A stretch of 64,000 nt of DNA, from positions 248,001 to 312,000 of the forward strand of contig JAEUHC010000019.1 of NCBI GenBank assembly GCA_016794785.1. Reading direction: 5' to 3'. Below the pieces are notes generated by a model. That model did no database searches, was not told where the DNA came from, and worked only from the letters and a program-made list of their open reading frames with translations. Of this stretch, positions 43,826-52,348 are shown one piece after another (the stretch's first letter is position 1; each line of letters starts with the position of its first letter). The position numbers were made by a program, and so were the translations under genes. The stretch is from Opitutaceae bacterium. GTDB taxonomy: Bacteria > Verrucomicrobiota > Verrucomicrobiia > Opitutales > Opitutaceae.

Positions 43826-44791
43826 ATGCCACCCTCGCTCGCCTCGCTCAACGCCACCCTCGCCGCCGCCCGCACCGAAGTAGCCAAGGTCATCATCGGC
43901 CAGGAGGCGGCCGTCGAACTCGCGCTTGTCGCGCTGCTGACCCGCCACCACGCGCTCATCGAGGGCGTGCCCGGCGTGGCCAAGACGCTCCTCGTCCGCA
44001 CGCTCGCACATGTGCTGGGGGTTTCCAGCGGGCGCGTGCAGTTCACGCCCGACCTCATGCCGGCCGACATCACGGGCACCAACGTCTTCAACCTGCAGAC
44101 GAACCAGTTCATGCTCATCAAGGGCCCGGTCTTCACGACCTTCCTCCTCGCCGATGAGATCAACCGCGCGCCGGCCAAGACCCAGGCCGCGCTCCTCCAG
44201 GCGATGCAGGAGCGCGCGGTCAGCATCGACCGGGACACCCATGCGCTCGACGAGAATTTCACGGTCTTCGCCACGCAGAATCCCGCCGACTCCGAGGGCA
44301 CCTACCCGTTGCCCGAGGCGCAGAAGGATCGGTTCATGGTGAAAATCAAAATGGAGCCGCCCGGCCGCGACGAGGAGCTCGCGCTCGCGCGCCGGATGCT
44401 CGGCACGGAGACCCCGGAAACTGTGCTCGGCTCGGGTGCGGTGCGAGCCGTGCTCGGGCCCGGCGAGCTGGCCGCGCTGCGCGCCACGCTGCTGGGCGTG
44501 ACCCTGCGCGACGAACTCGCCGCCTACGTGGTCGATCTGGTGCGCGCCACGCGCTCCCACGAGAGCGTGCTCACCGGCGCGGGGCCGCGCGCGACGCAGG
44601 CCCTGCTGCTCGGCGGCCGGGCCCGCGCGGCCCTGGCGGGCCGGGACTATGTGACGCCCGACGATGTGCGCGGCCTGGCGCCCGCCGTGCTGGGCCATCG
44701 CCTCGCGCTCCGGCCTGAATTCGAGATCGAGGGCCTCTCGATCGACGAAGTGGTGGCGCGCGTGCTGGAGCAGGTGGCCGTGCCGCGTTGA
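43826..44791 (+). CDS. MoxR-family AAA+ ATPase
   Basis: This 321-residue ATPase has Walker A 'GVPGVAKT' (near 50), Walker B 'LLADEINRAPAKTQAALLQA' and sensor region 'VFATQNPADSEGTYPLPEAQ', diagnostic for MoxR/RavA proteins. These act as chaperone-like ATPases for VWA/DUF58 partner proteins, often in maturation or stress resistance of the envelope. It sits 34 bases after the DUF4350 gene and just before the DUF58 gene, the classic arrangement. Confidence 0.93.
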   Translation: MPPSLASLNATLAAARTEVAKVIIGQEAAVELALVALLTRHHALIEGVPGVAKTLLVRTLAHVLGVSSGRVQFTPDLMPADITGTNVFNLQTNQFMLIKGPVFTTFLLADEINRAPAKTQAALLQAMQERAVSIDRDTHALDENFTVFATQNPADSEGTYPLPEAQKDRFMVKIKMEPPGRDEELALARRMLGTETPETVLGSGAVRAVLGPGELAALRATLLGVTLRDELAAYVVDLVRATRSHESVLTGAGPRATQALLLGGRARAALAGRDYVTPDDVRGLAPAVLGHRLALRPEFEIEGLSIDEVVARVLEQVAVPR

Positions 44792-44811
44792 ATCCGGAGG
44801 TCCGAAACCAG

Positions 44812-46146
44812 ATGAGCCTCGTGCCTTCCCGCCGCCTGCTGTGGGTCGTCCTTGCCATCGCGCTTGTCGCGGTGGCCGCGGGCCCGTGGCCGCATCTCGC
44901 GGCGGTGTGGATCATCGCGCTCGGGGCGCTGGCGCTGCTGGCGCTCGCTGACGCGGCGTGGTCGCTCGCCCGGAAGCAGCCGCCGCGCGCCGGCGCGCCC
45001 CCGGTCGTGCGCTTCGCGCGCGATCGCGAGGGCACGGTGCCGGTGACCTTCGAGAATCCCGGCGGCCGGGCGCGGCGCGTGCGCTTCGCCCTGGCGCTGC
45101 CCGCCGAGTTCGAGTCGCCCGAACCCGAGATGTGGGTCGATCTGCCCGCGGATGCCGGCCGCGCGCGCATCGCATGGCGCTGCACGCCGCGGCGCCGTGG
45201 GCGGTTCGGCGGCGTGCTCGCCTGCACCGAGGGGGGATCGACGCTCGGCCTCTGGCGCACGCGCACCCGCGCGGAGCTGCCGTGCGAGCTGCGCGTGCAT
45301 CCAAACCTGCTGGCCGAGCGCAAGCACCTCGCGGCGCTTTTCCTCGCCCAAGGCCGGCCCGGCGCGCGCGTGCAACGCACGCTCGGCCGCGGGCGCGAGT
45401 TTGAGAAGCTGCGCGACTACCAGCCGGGCGATGGCTTCGACGAGGTGCATTGGAAGGCCACGGCCAAGCGCGGCCGGCCGGTGACCAAGGTCTTCCAGGC
45501 CGAGCGCACGCAGGAAATCTACGTCGTCGTCGATGCCTCCCGGCTCAGCGCCCGGCCCGTGGTGCATGAAGGCGTGGCGCAGACCGCGCTGGAGCGCGCC
45601 GTGACCTCCGCCCTCGTGCTCCTGATCGCGGCGGAGCGGCAGGGCGACAAGTTCGGCTTGATCGCGCACGACGATCGCGTGCGGGTGGCGGTGCGCGCCG
45701 GGAGCGGCGCGGCGCACTACGCGGCCTGCCGCGAGGCGGTGCTGGCGCTGCGCCCCAGCGAAGCCACGCCCGACATGGCCGAGATCGTGCGGCACCTGCG
45801 CGCGATGATCCGGCGACGGGCGTTGATCTTTTTCCTGACGGACCTGACCGATCCCGTGCTGGCGGAGGATTTCATCCGGCATGTGCGGCTGTTGTCGCGG
45901 CAGCACCTCGTGCTCGTCGGCCAGCTCCGGGCGCCCGAGGTGGCGCCCTTGTTCACCGGGGCGGAGGCGGGGACGGACGCGGAGGTTTACCGCCGGCTCG
46001 CCGGCCATGTGCGCTGGGCGGAGGCGCGCGGGCTGGCGCAGAAATTAAAACCGCTCGGTGTGACGGCCGTGCTGCTGGAGAACGAGGCGATGGCCGGCCA
46101 GCTCGTGGATCACTATATGCAGGTCAAACGGAGACAGGCGCTGTGA
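44812..46146 (+). CDS. DUF58-domain protein
   Basis: This 444-residue protein has two N-terminal membrane helices ('LLWVVLAIALVAVAAGPW', 'VWIIALGALALLALADAAW') and the DUF58 core 'LRDYQPGDGFDEVHWKATAK', followed by a VWA-like part ('IYVVVDASRLSARP'). I chose the ATG at 44812 because GGAGG at 44796-44800 fits it. It is the usual partner of the MoxR ATPase encoded just upstream, and the next gene's GTG overlaps its stop. Confidence 0.92.
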   Translation: MSLVPSRRLLWVVLAIALVAVAAGPWPHLAAVWIIALGALALLALADAAWSLARKQPPRAGAPPVVRFARDREGTVPVTFENPGGRARRVRFALALPAEFESPEPEMWVDLPADAGRARIAWRCTPRRRGRFGGVLACTEGGSTLGLWRTRTRAELPCELRVHPNLLAERKHLAALFLAQGRPGARVQRTLGRGREFEKLRDYQPGDGFDEVHWKATAKRGRPVTKVFQAERTQEIYVVVDASRLSARPVVHEGVAQTALERAVTSALVLLIAAERQGDKFGLIAHDDRVRVAVRAGSGAAHYAACREAVLALRPSEATPDMAEIVRHLRAMIRRRALIFFLTDLTDPVLAEDFIRHVRLLSRQHLVLVGQLRAPEVAPLFTGAEAGTDAEVYRRLAGHVRWAEARGLAQKLKPLGVTAVLLENEAMAGQLVDHYMQVKRRQAL

Positions 46147-47159
46147 TCGTCAACCTGGAGAAATTCATCGCGGAGGAGCGGCCGAAGTGGGAGCGGCTCG
46201 ACGCGATGCTGCGCACGATGGCCGCCGATCCGTGGGGGCCGCTGCCGCTCGATCAGGCCCGCGAGCTCGAGAGGCTCTACCAGCGCGCCGCCGCGGATCT
46301 CGCGCGGCTCGCGACCTACGCGGCGGAGCCGGAGACCCGCCGCTACCTCGAAAACCTCGTCGCGCGCGGCCACGCCGAGATTCATGGCGCGCGGGCCGAG
46401 GGCGGCCGCGTGCGGCCGGTGGCGTGGTTTACGCGCACGCTGCCGCAGACGTTTCGCCGGCAGTTCCGGGCGTTTGCCTTTGCGCTCGCGCTGACGCTGG
46501 GCGGGGCGATCTTCGGCGGCGCGGCGCTCGCCTTCGATCCGGAGGCCAAGCAGGTGCTGATGCCGTTCGACCATTTGCGCGGGAGCCCCAAGGAGCGCGT
46601 GGCGCAGGAGCGAGAGGAGCGCGGGGAGAGGCTCAGCGGCGGCAAGGCGCAGTTCTCCGGCATGCTGATGACGCACAACACGCGGGTCACGCTCACGGCC
46701 GTCGCCCTCGGGATGTCGTGGGGCCTCGGCACGCTCGTGCTGCTGTTCTACAACGGCGCGATGATCGGCGCGGTGGCGGCGGACTATGTGCTGGCGGGCG
46801 AGACGCCTTTCCTGCTCGGCTGGCTGCTGCCGCACGGCGCGATCGAAATCCCGGCTATTCTGGTCGGCGGGCAGGCGGGCTTCGTGCTGGCCGGCGCGAT
46901 TCTGGGGCGCGGGCGGCGCGAGCGCCTGGCGGCGCGCTTGCGTGGCGTGATGCCGGACGTGGTGACGCTTTCGCTCGGCGCGGCGCTGATGCTCGTGTGG
47001 GCCGGCGTGGTGGAGGCGTTCTTTTCGCAATATCACGAGCCGGTGCTGCCCTACGCGGTGAAGATCGCCTTCGGGTGCCTGGAGCTGGCGGCGCTCGGGT
47101 GGTTTCTCGCGCGAGCGGGCCGCGCCGGTGGGACGGAAGGGAAGGGGGCCGCGCCGTGA
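46143..47159 (+). CDS. SpoIIM (stage II sporulation M)-like membrane protein
   Basis: This 338-residue protein begins 'MIVNLEKFIAEERPKWERLD', a helical cytoplasmic start typical of the family, and has about five membrane helices. Family-like stretches are 'FSGMLMTHNTRVTLTAVALG' and 'HGAIEIPAILVGGQAGF'. Despite the name, such proteins occur in non-sporulating bacteria next to MoxR/DUF58/RDD genes, as here. GTG start, overlapping the DUF58 stop. Confidence 0.9.
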   Translation: MIVNLEKFIAEERPKWERLDAMLRTMAADPWGPLPLDQARELERLYQRAAADLARLATYAAEPETRRYLENLVARGHAEIHGARAEGGRVRPVAWFTRTLPQTFRRQFRAFAFALALTLGGAIFGGAALAFDPEAKQVLMPFDHLRGSPKERVAQEREERGERLSGGKAQFSGMLMTHNTRVTLTAVALGMSWGLGTLVLLFYNGAMIGAVAADYVLAGETPFLLGWLLPHGAIEIPAILVGGQAGFVLAGAILGRGRRERLAARLRGVMPDVVTLSLGAALMLVWAGVVEAFFSQYHEPVLPYAVKIAFGCLELAALGWFLARAGRAGGTEGKGAAP

Positions 47160-47923
47160 ACACCGCCCGCACGCACCAGTTGGTGATGCGCACGCCGGAG
47201 GGCGTGGCGTTTTCCTTCCGGCTCGCCAGTCCGGTGCTGCGGGCCGGAGCCTTCGCGATCGACGCGCTGGCGGTGGGAGCGGCGTGGTCGGTGCTGGCGG
47301 TCGTTTTCAGCCTCCTGCGGCTCCTGAGCGCGGATGTGGCCGGGCTGGTGGCGACAGTCGGATATTTTCTGCTGTCGCAGGGCTACGGCATCGCGACCGA
47401 GTGGCTCTGGCGGGGCCAGACGATCGGCAAGCGGGTGATGCGGCTGCGGGTCGTCGATGCCCGCGGGCTGCGGCTGACGTTTGCGCAGGTGGCGCTGCGC
47501 AACGTGTTGCGGTTTGTCGATGCGCTGCCGGTCTGCTATCTTGTCGGCGGCCTGGCCGCGCTGCTCAGCGTCCGCGCGCAGCGGCTCGGCGACCTCGCGG
47601 CCGACACGCTCGTGGTGTGGGAGCCGGCGGAGCCCGCGCCGGATTTCTCGGCGTTGCGTGGCGAGAAATACAATTCGCTGCGCGCCCATGCGCCGGTCGT
47701 CGCGCGGCTGCGGCACGGGGTGGCGCCGAGGCAGGCCCGGGCCGCCTGGTCGGCGCTGGTGCGGCGCGACCAATTTGAGGAAGGCGCGCGCGTGCGGCTG
47801 TTTGCGGACCTGGCCGGGCATTTTCGCTCGATCGCGGCGGCGCCGCCTGAAGTGGGCGAAGGGGTGGCGGACGAGCAGTTTGTGCGCAACGTGGTCGATG
47901 TGCTTTATGTGAGCCGGAGTTAG
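47156..47923 (+). CDS. RDD-family membrane protein
   Basis: This 255-residue protein has an RDD domain in its first 170 residues: 'LRAGAFAIDALAVGAAWSVL' helix, 'WRGQTIGKRVMRLRVVDARG' and 'RLGDLAADTLVVW'. A soluble C-terminal tail follows. It is the second RDD protein of this operon (the first opens it at 38.7 kb). The GTG start overlaps the SpoIIM-like gene's stop. The operon ends here, 48 bases before the sigma factor gene. Confidence 0.88.
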   Translation: MNTARTHQLVMRTPEGVAFSFRLASPVLRAGAFAIDALAVGAAWSVLAVVFSLLRLLSADVAGLVATVGYFLLSQGYGIATEWLWRGQTIGKRVMRLRVVDARGLRLTFAQVALRNVLRFVDALPVCYLVGGLAALLSVRAQRLGDLAADTLVVWEPAEPAPDFSALRGEKYNSLRAHAPVVARLRHGVAPRQARAAWSALVRRDQFEEGARVRLFADLAGHFRSIAAAPPEVGEGVADEQFVRNVVDVLYVSRS

Positions 47924-47971
47924 TTTCTTCCTAAGAAAACCCCGCCGGCCGCGTCATCCCGGAGAACCCTC

Positions 47972-48514
47972 ATGTCCCTCGAATCCCCGAACGCTCGGGT
48001 TACGTCGCATGAAGCCACCGGTTTTCTTGAACGCACCTTCGCGGAGCATCACGCGCCGCTCCTCCGCTATGCCGCGCGCCTGCTCCACGGCGATGCCGAG
48101 CGCGCGCGCGACGTGGTGCAGGACACGTTTGTCCGGCTCATGGCCCAGCCGCCCGAGACGGTCGATGGCCATGCGGCGGAGTGGCTGTTCACCGTCTGCC
48201 GCCACCGCGCGCTTGATGTGCTGCGCAAGGAGGGTCGCGTGATGCGCTTTGCCGAAGGCCAGCTGGAGCGCGTCAGCGCCGCCGAGCCTCGCCCCGGTCG
48301 CGCCCTGGAGCAGGCCGAGTTGCACGCCGCGATTCTGGGTCTCATCGAGCGGCTGCCGCCCAACCAGCAGGAGGTGGTGCGGCTCAAGTTCCAAAACGGT
48401 TTCAGCTACAAGGAAATCTCCCGCATCACCGCGCTCTCGGTGACCAACGTGGGTTTCCTCATCCACACCGCGGTCGCGCGCCTGCGCGCGGAGTTTGCCG
48501 CGCAGCAGCCCTGA
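47972..48514 (+). CDS. ECF RNA polymerase sigma factor
   Basis: This 180-residue sigma-70 family factor has region 2 'FAEHHAPLLRYAARLLHGDA' ... 'DVVQDTFVRLMAQPPE' and 'WLFTVCRHRALDVLRKEG', then region 4 'LPPNQQEVVRLKFQNGFSYK' ... 'ITALSVTNVGFLIHTAVARL'. It directs RNA polymerase to a small regulon. The next gene, 12 bases on, has an anti-sigma-like N-terminus fused to a VWA protein and is the likely controller. Confidence 0.93.
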   Translation: MSLESPNARVTSHEATGFLERTFAEHHAPLLRYAARLLHGDAERARDVVQDTFVRLMAQPPETVDGHAAEWLFTVCRHRALDVLRKEGRVMRFAEGQLERVSAAEPRPGRALEQAELHAAILGLIERLPPNQQEVVRLKFQNGFSYKEISRITALSVTNVGFLIHTAVARLRAEFAAQQP

Positions 48515-48526
48515 GGACCGACACCG

Positions 48527-50731
48527 ATGAACGCCCACGATTCCGAGCTCGCGCCCGACGACCCCCGCCTGACCGCCTACGCCCTGGGCGAACTCCCGGC
48601 CGCGGACCACGCCGCGGTCGAGGCCGCGCTGCGCCGCGATCCCGCCCTGCGGGCCGCGGTCGCGGAAATCCGCGACGCTGCCAGCCAATTCGAGGCCGCG
48701 CTTGCCACCGAGGCGCTGCCCGTCGTGCGCGCGGCGACGCCCACGCGCCGCCGGAGCCGGCTGCTGGAGTTTCCGCGCGCTTACTTTCTCATCGGCGGGC
48801 TGGCGGCGGCGTGCTTCGCCGTCTTTGTCGCGGTGCGACCGGAAGGGGATCCGCGCCGCCGCACCGGGGATAATCTACCGCCGGCGGAGCACGCGGCGGT
48901 GCCTGCGCCTTCGTCCGGGCCGGCCGGTGCGGTGGAGAGCGCGCCGCGACCGGCCGGGGAATTTCTGGCGGCGGCGGTGGAGCCGGCCGAGCCGGAGAAT
49001 CCTCTCGAATTTACCCACACGCTCACGGTGGCGGCGGCGGATCTCAAACCGGCGGCGGACCTGTTTCCCCCCGCTGAGCTGCCGTCGCCGCGGCTGCGGC
49101 TCACGTATGCGACGCCCCCTCCTTTCAACGCGCCCATCACGCCGCAGGTGGCGTGGGGGAACATCGTGGTGCCGCCCGGCAGCTTCGGCTCGGTCGCGCA
49201 TGGCGGCCTGCGCACTTCCGCGCCGGGTGAGATTGTGCGGCTGCCGACCTTCACGGTGCGCGCGAGCCGGCTCGCCCCGGGCGGACACTTGACCGGCCGC
49301 GCCCTGATCGATTCGCGTGACGCGCGGCCGGCGCCACCGCTCGGCGCCCGGTTTGGCCGCGGGACCGAGGTGCTCGCACCCGTCGCCGACAACGGTTTCC
49401 TCAGCACGACGCGGTATCCCACCTCGGCGCTGGCCGTCCACGTCGACACGGCCGGCTACTCGCAAATCCGCCGCATCCTCGAGCACGGCACGCCGCCGCC
49501 CCGGGAGGCCGTGCGCATCGAGGAGCTGCTGAACTATTTTCCGTTTCACTACGCGCCGCCCCCGGTCCGCGGCGAGGTGCCCTTTGCTGCCGCCCTCGAA
49601 GTCGCCGAGGCGCCGTGGGCTCCCGCGCACCGCCTGGTGCGGGTCGGCCTCAAGGCCCGCGAAGTCGCCGCCGCGGCCCGCCCGGTCGCGAGCCTCGTCT
49701 TCCTCGTCGACGTCTCCGGCTCGATGAATCAGCCCAACAAACTGCCGCTCGTGCGCCAGTCGTTGCGCCTGCTGGTCGGCCGGCTCCGCCCCGAGGACCG
49801 CGTGGCCATCGTCACCTATGCCGGGGATTCCGGCGTGGCGTTGCCCTCGACGCCCGTCGCGCGCGCCTCCGAAATCCTGCACGCCCTTGACGCGCTCGTG
49901 ACTGGCGGTTCGACCAATGGCGGCTCGGGCCTCCGGCTCGCCTACGACCTGGCGCGCGCGCAATTCGTGGCCAACGGCCTCAATCGCGTCATCCTCTGCA
50001 CCGACGGCGACTTCAATGTCGGCGTCACCAGCGAGGCCGAGCTGGTGCAGGTCGTTGCCGAACAAGCCACCGCCGGGCTGAACCTGACCGCGCTCGGTTT
50101 CGGCATGGGCGACTATCAGGACGTGATGCTCGAGCACCTCGCCCAGCACGGAGGCGGCCAGCATGGCTACATCGACACGTTGCGCGACGCCGAGCGGATC
50201 CTTGTCGGCCAGGTCAACGGCGCGCTGCAGACGATCGCCCGGGACGTGAAGGTGCAGGTCGCGTTCAACCCCGCCAAGGTCGCGAGCCACCGCCTCATCG
50301 GCTACGAGAACCGCCTGCTCCGCCGCGAGGACTTCGCCCCCGAGCGCGCCGATGCCGGCGACGTCGGCTCCGGCCACACGCTCACCGCCCTCTACGAAAT
50401 TGTCCCCGCGCCCGGCGCCGATCAGGCCCGTGGCGACCTGCTGAAGGTGAGCGTGCGCTACAAGCGGCCCGGCGGATTTTTCAGCCGGACGCTCGATTTC
50501 CCGCTGGCCGATGCGGCGCCGCCCTTCGCGCGCGCGAGCGCCGATTTTCGCTTCGCCGCCGCCGTCGCCCACTACGGCATGATCCTGCGCAACTCGCCGC
50601 ACCGCGGCGCCGCCACCCTCGCGGACACCGCCGCGTGGACGGCCGCCGCCAACGCCAGCGGCGACGACCCCGGCGGCTACCGTGCGGACTTCCTCCAACT
50701 CGTGCGGAAGACGCAGGCGCTGATCGAGTGA
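48527..50731 (+). CDS. Anti-sigma-like N-terminus fused to YfbK-type VWA protein
   Basis: In this 734-residue protein residues ~1-85 ('DPRLTAYALGELPAADHAAV') match the N-terminal pattern of anti-sigma factors, then one membrane helix (~86-104). A Pro/Ala-rich linker leads to the YfbK/Von Willebrand module: 'YPTSALAVHVDTAGYSQIRR', a MIDAS 'FLVDVSGSMNQPNK' (near 394), 'TNGGSGLRLAYDLA' and 'CTDGDFNVGVTS', and a DUF3520-like end. The VWA part would lie in the periplasm. Next to an ECF sigma gene, it suggests a sensor that controls the sigma factor. No classical zinc finger (HxxxCxxC) is seen. Confidence 0.85.
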   Translation: MNAHDSELAPDDPRLTAYALGELPAADHAAVEAALRRDPALRAAVAEIRDAASQFEAALATEALPVVRAATPTRRRSRLLEFPRAYFLIGGLAAACFAVFVAVRPEGDPRRRTGDNLPPAEHAAVPAPSSGPAGAVESAPRPAGEFLAAAVEPAEPENPLEFTHTLTVAAADLKPAADLFPPAELPSPRLRLTYATPPPFNAPITPQVAWGNIVVPPGSFGSVAHGGLRTSAPGEIVRLPTFTVRASRLAPGGHLTGRALIDSRDARPAPPLGARFGRGTEVLAPVADNGFLSTTRYPTSALAVHVDTAGYSQIRRILEHGTPPPREAVRIEELLNYFPFHYAPPPVRGEVPFAAALEVAEAPWAPAHRLVRVGLKAREVAAAARPVASLVFLVDVSGSMNQPNKLPLVRQSLRLLVGRLRPEDRVAIVTYAGDSGVALPSTPVARASEILHALDALVTGGSTNGGSGLRLAYDLARAQFVANGLNRVILCTDGDFNVGVTSEAELVQVVAEQATAGLNLTALGFGMGDYQDVMLEHLAQHGGGQHGYIDTLRDAERILVGQVNGALQTIARDVKVQVAFNPAKVASHRLIGYENRLLRREDFAPERADAGDVGSGHTLTALYEIVPAPGADQARGDLLKVSVRYKRPGGFFSRTLDFPLADAAPPFARASADFRFAAAVAHYGMILRNSPHRGAATLADTAAWTAAANASGDDPGGYRADFLQLVRKTQALIE

Positions 50732-50765
50732 GGCCCACGGGAAAAATAGGCGGAAAAATTTCCGT

Positions 50766-50805
50766 GCGATTTTCACGGCGGCGGGTGCTACGTTGTGAAA
50801 ATCGC
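50766..50805. promoter_or_regulatory. Perfect 11-bp inverted repeat before the sigma-TonB start
   Basis: Arms 50766-50776 and 50795-50805 are exact reverse complements (gcgattttcac / gtgaaaatcgc), separated by 18 bases. The right arm ends one base before the ATG at 50807. It could be an operator for auto-regulation or an RNA hairpin covering the ribosome-binding region. Confidence 0.65.
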
Positions 50806-50806
50806 C

Positions 50807-52339
50807 ATGCTGGAAGACACCGAACTGCTCCGCCGCTACGCCGCGACCCGCGCTGAGGCCGATTTTGCCGAGATCGTGCGGCGGCAGGTGAACCTCGTTT
50901 ACTCGTGCGCGTTGCGGCAGGTAAACGGCGACGCGCATCTGGCGCAGGACATCACGCAGGTCGTGTTCACCGATTTGGCGCGGAAGGCGGAATCGGTCGC
51001 GTCGCATCGCGTGCTGGCGGGCTGGTTGTTCACGAGCACGCGGTTCGCGGCGGCCAAGGCTGTGCGGGGCGAGCAACGCCGGCACGCCCGCGAAGCCGAG
51101 GCCCACCTTATGGAAGAACTCAGCCGTGATCCCGCGGCCCAGCTCGACTGGGCGCGCGTGCGCCCGGTGCTCGACGAGGTGCTGGGCGAACTCAGCGACG
51201 GCGATCGCGAGGCGATTCTGCTGCGCTTCTTCGAGGGCCGCGACTTCGCCGGCGTCGGCGCCCGGCTTAAGGTGAACGACAACACCGCTCGCATGCGCAC
51301 CGAGCGCGCGCTCGACAAGCTGCGCGCCCTGCTCGAACGGCGCGGGGTCAAGTCCACCGCCGCCGCGCTGGCCGCCGCGCTGGCCCACGAGGCGGTGGTG
51401 GCCGCGCCGACCGGTCTCGCAGTCACGGTCACCGGGGCGGCGCTCGCCGCCGGCGGCGTGGCTGCCGGCACCGCGGCGACCGGAGGCCTGACGGCCACTT
51501 TTATGAGCATGACCAAACTGCAAGTCGGGATCACCAGCGCGCTCGCCGTGGCCGGCACGGCGGGCTTTGCCCTGCAAGCCCAGTCCAATGCGGACCTGCG
51601 CCACGAAGCCGCCGCCCTCCGGCAGGAAACCGCCGGTCTCGCGGCGCTCCGCGCCGAGCACGCCCAACTCGCGCGCGCCACGGCGGAGGTCGCCGATCTG
51701 CGGCGCGACGACATCGAGTTCACGCGGCTGAACGACGAGGCGACCGCGCTGAAAGGCCGTCTGCAGCAGATCGTGCGCGCCGAGCAGGTCCGCGCGGCGG
51801 CGGCGGGCAGCGAAGTGTTCGAAATCTCCCGGCTGGATCGGATGCCGACGCCCAGTTTCCAAGCTCGCCCGCAATACCCCGCTGCGTTGAAGGCAGTCGG
51901 TGTCGAGGGCGAGGTGATTGTCGATTTCATCGTCTCCGCGAATGGCGAGGTGCGCAACGCGCGTGCGATCCGATCCGCGCTCAAGGGCGAAAAACTTTCG
52001 GGAAACGCCGGCACCGTGGAAGCGCAAGCGGCGAATCTCGTCGTCAAGATGAGCGAGTTCACCGTGGCCGGCACCGGGGGCGGCAGCGCGACTTTGAACG
52101 GCGTGGACGCGGCCCAAAGCGCACGGCTGCTGGAGGCGGCGGCCGTCGAGGCCGTGGGTCAGTGGAAATTCAAGCCCGGGCAGAAGGGCGGGCGTGAGGT
52201 CAACACGCACATGCAAATCCCGATCGTTTTCACCCTGTCCGACGGCAAGGTGCTGCCCAATGGGCCGAAAGTCATCGCGCCGGGCGGCGCGACGGTTTTC
52301 ACGCCGGAGGGCGCGGCGGTGATCGCGCCCAAACCCTAG
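50807..52339 (+). CDS. ECF sigma factor fused to a membrane segment, coiled coil and TonB C-terminal domain
   Basis: A 510-residue chimera. Residues ~1-175 are a full ECF sigma factor: 'FAEIVRRQVNLVYSCALRQV', 'DITQVVFTDLARKA', 'GWLFTSTRFAAAKAV' and region 4 'LSDGDREAILLRFFEGRDFA'. Small-residue hydrophobic segments at ~195-260 include a likely membrane helix. A coiled coil follows ('LRHEAAALRQETAGLAALRA'), then a TonB C-terminal domain ('RPQYPAALKAVGVEGEVIVD' ... 'AVGQWKFKPG'). The sigma part would be cytoplasmic and the TonB part periplasmic. I place the start at ATG 50807; a GTG at 50795 falls inside the inverted repeat. Confidence 0.88.
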   Translation: MLEDTELLRRYAATRAEADFAEIVRRQVNLVYSCALRQVNGDAHLAQDITQVVFTDLARKAESVASHRVLAGWLFTSTRFAAAKAVRGEQRRHAREAEAHLMEELSRDPAAQLDWARVRPVLDEVLGELSDGDREAILLRFFEGRDFAGVGARLKVNDNTARMRTERALDKLRALLERRGVKSTAAALAAALAHEAVVAAPTGLAVTVTGAALAAGGVAAGTAATGGLTATFMSMTKLQVGITSALAVAGTAGFALQAQSNADLRHEAAALRQETAGLAALRAEHAQLARATAEVADLRRDDIEFTRLNDEATALKGRLQQIVRAEQVRAAAAGSEVFEISRLDRMPTPSFQARPQYPAALKAVGVEGEVIVDFIVSANGEVRNARAIRSALKGEKLSGNAGTVEAQAANLVVKMSEFTVAGTGGGSATLNGVDAAQSARLLEAAAVEAVGQWKFKPGQKGGREVNTHMQIPIVFTLSDGKVLPNGPKVIAPGGATVFTPEGAAVIAPKP

Positions 52340-52348
52340 CCGAAACCG

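Noticed and set aside
50795..50806. GTG start for the sigma-TonB gene four codons earlier
   Set aside because: It lies inside the perfect inverted repeat and adds only MKIA; the ATG at 50807 begins the conserved sigma N-terminus.
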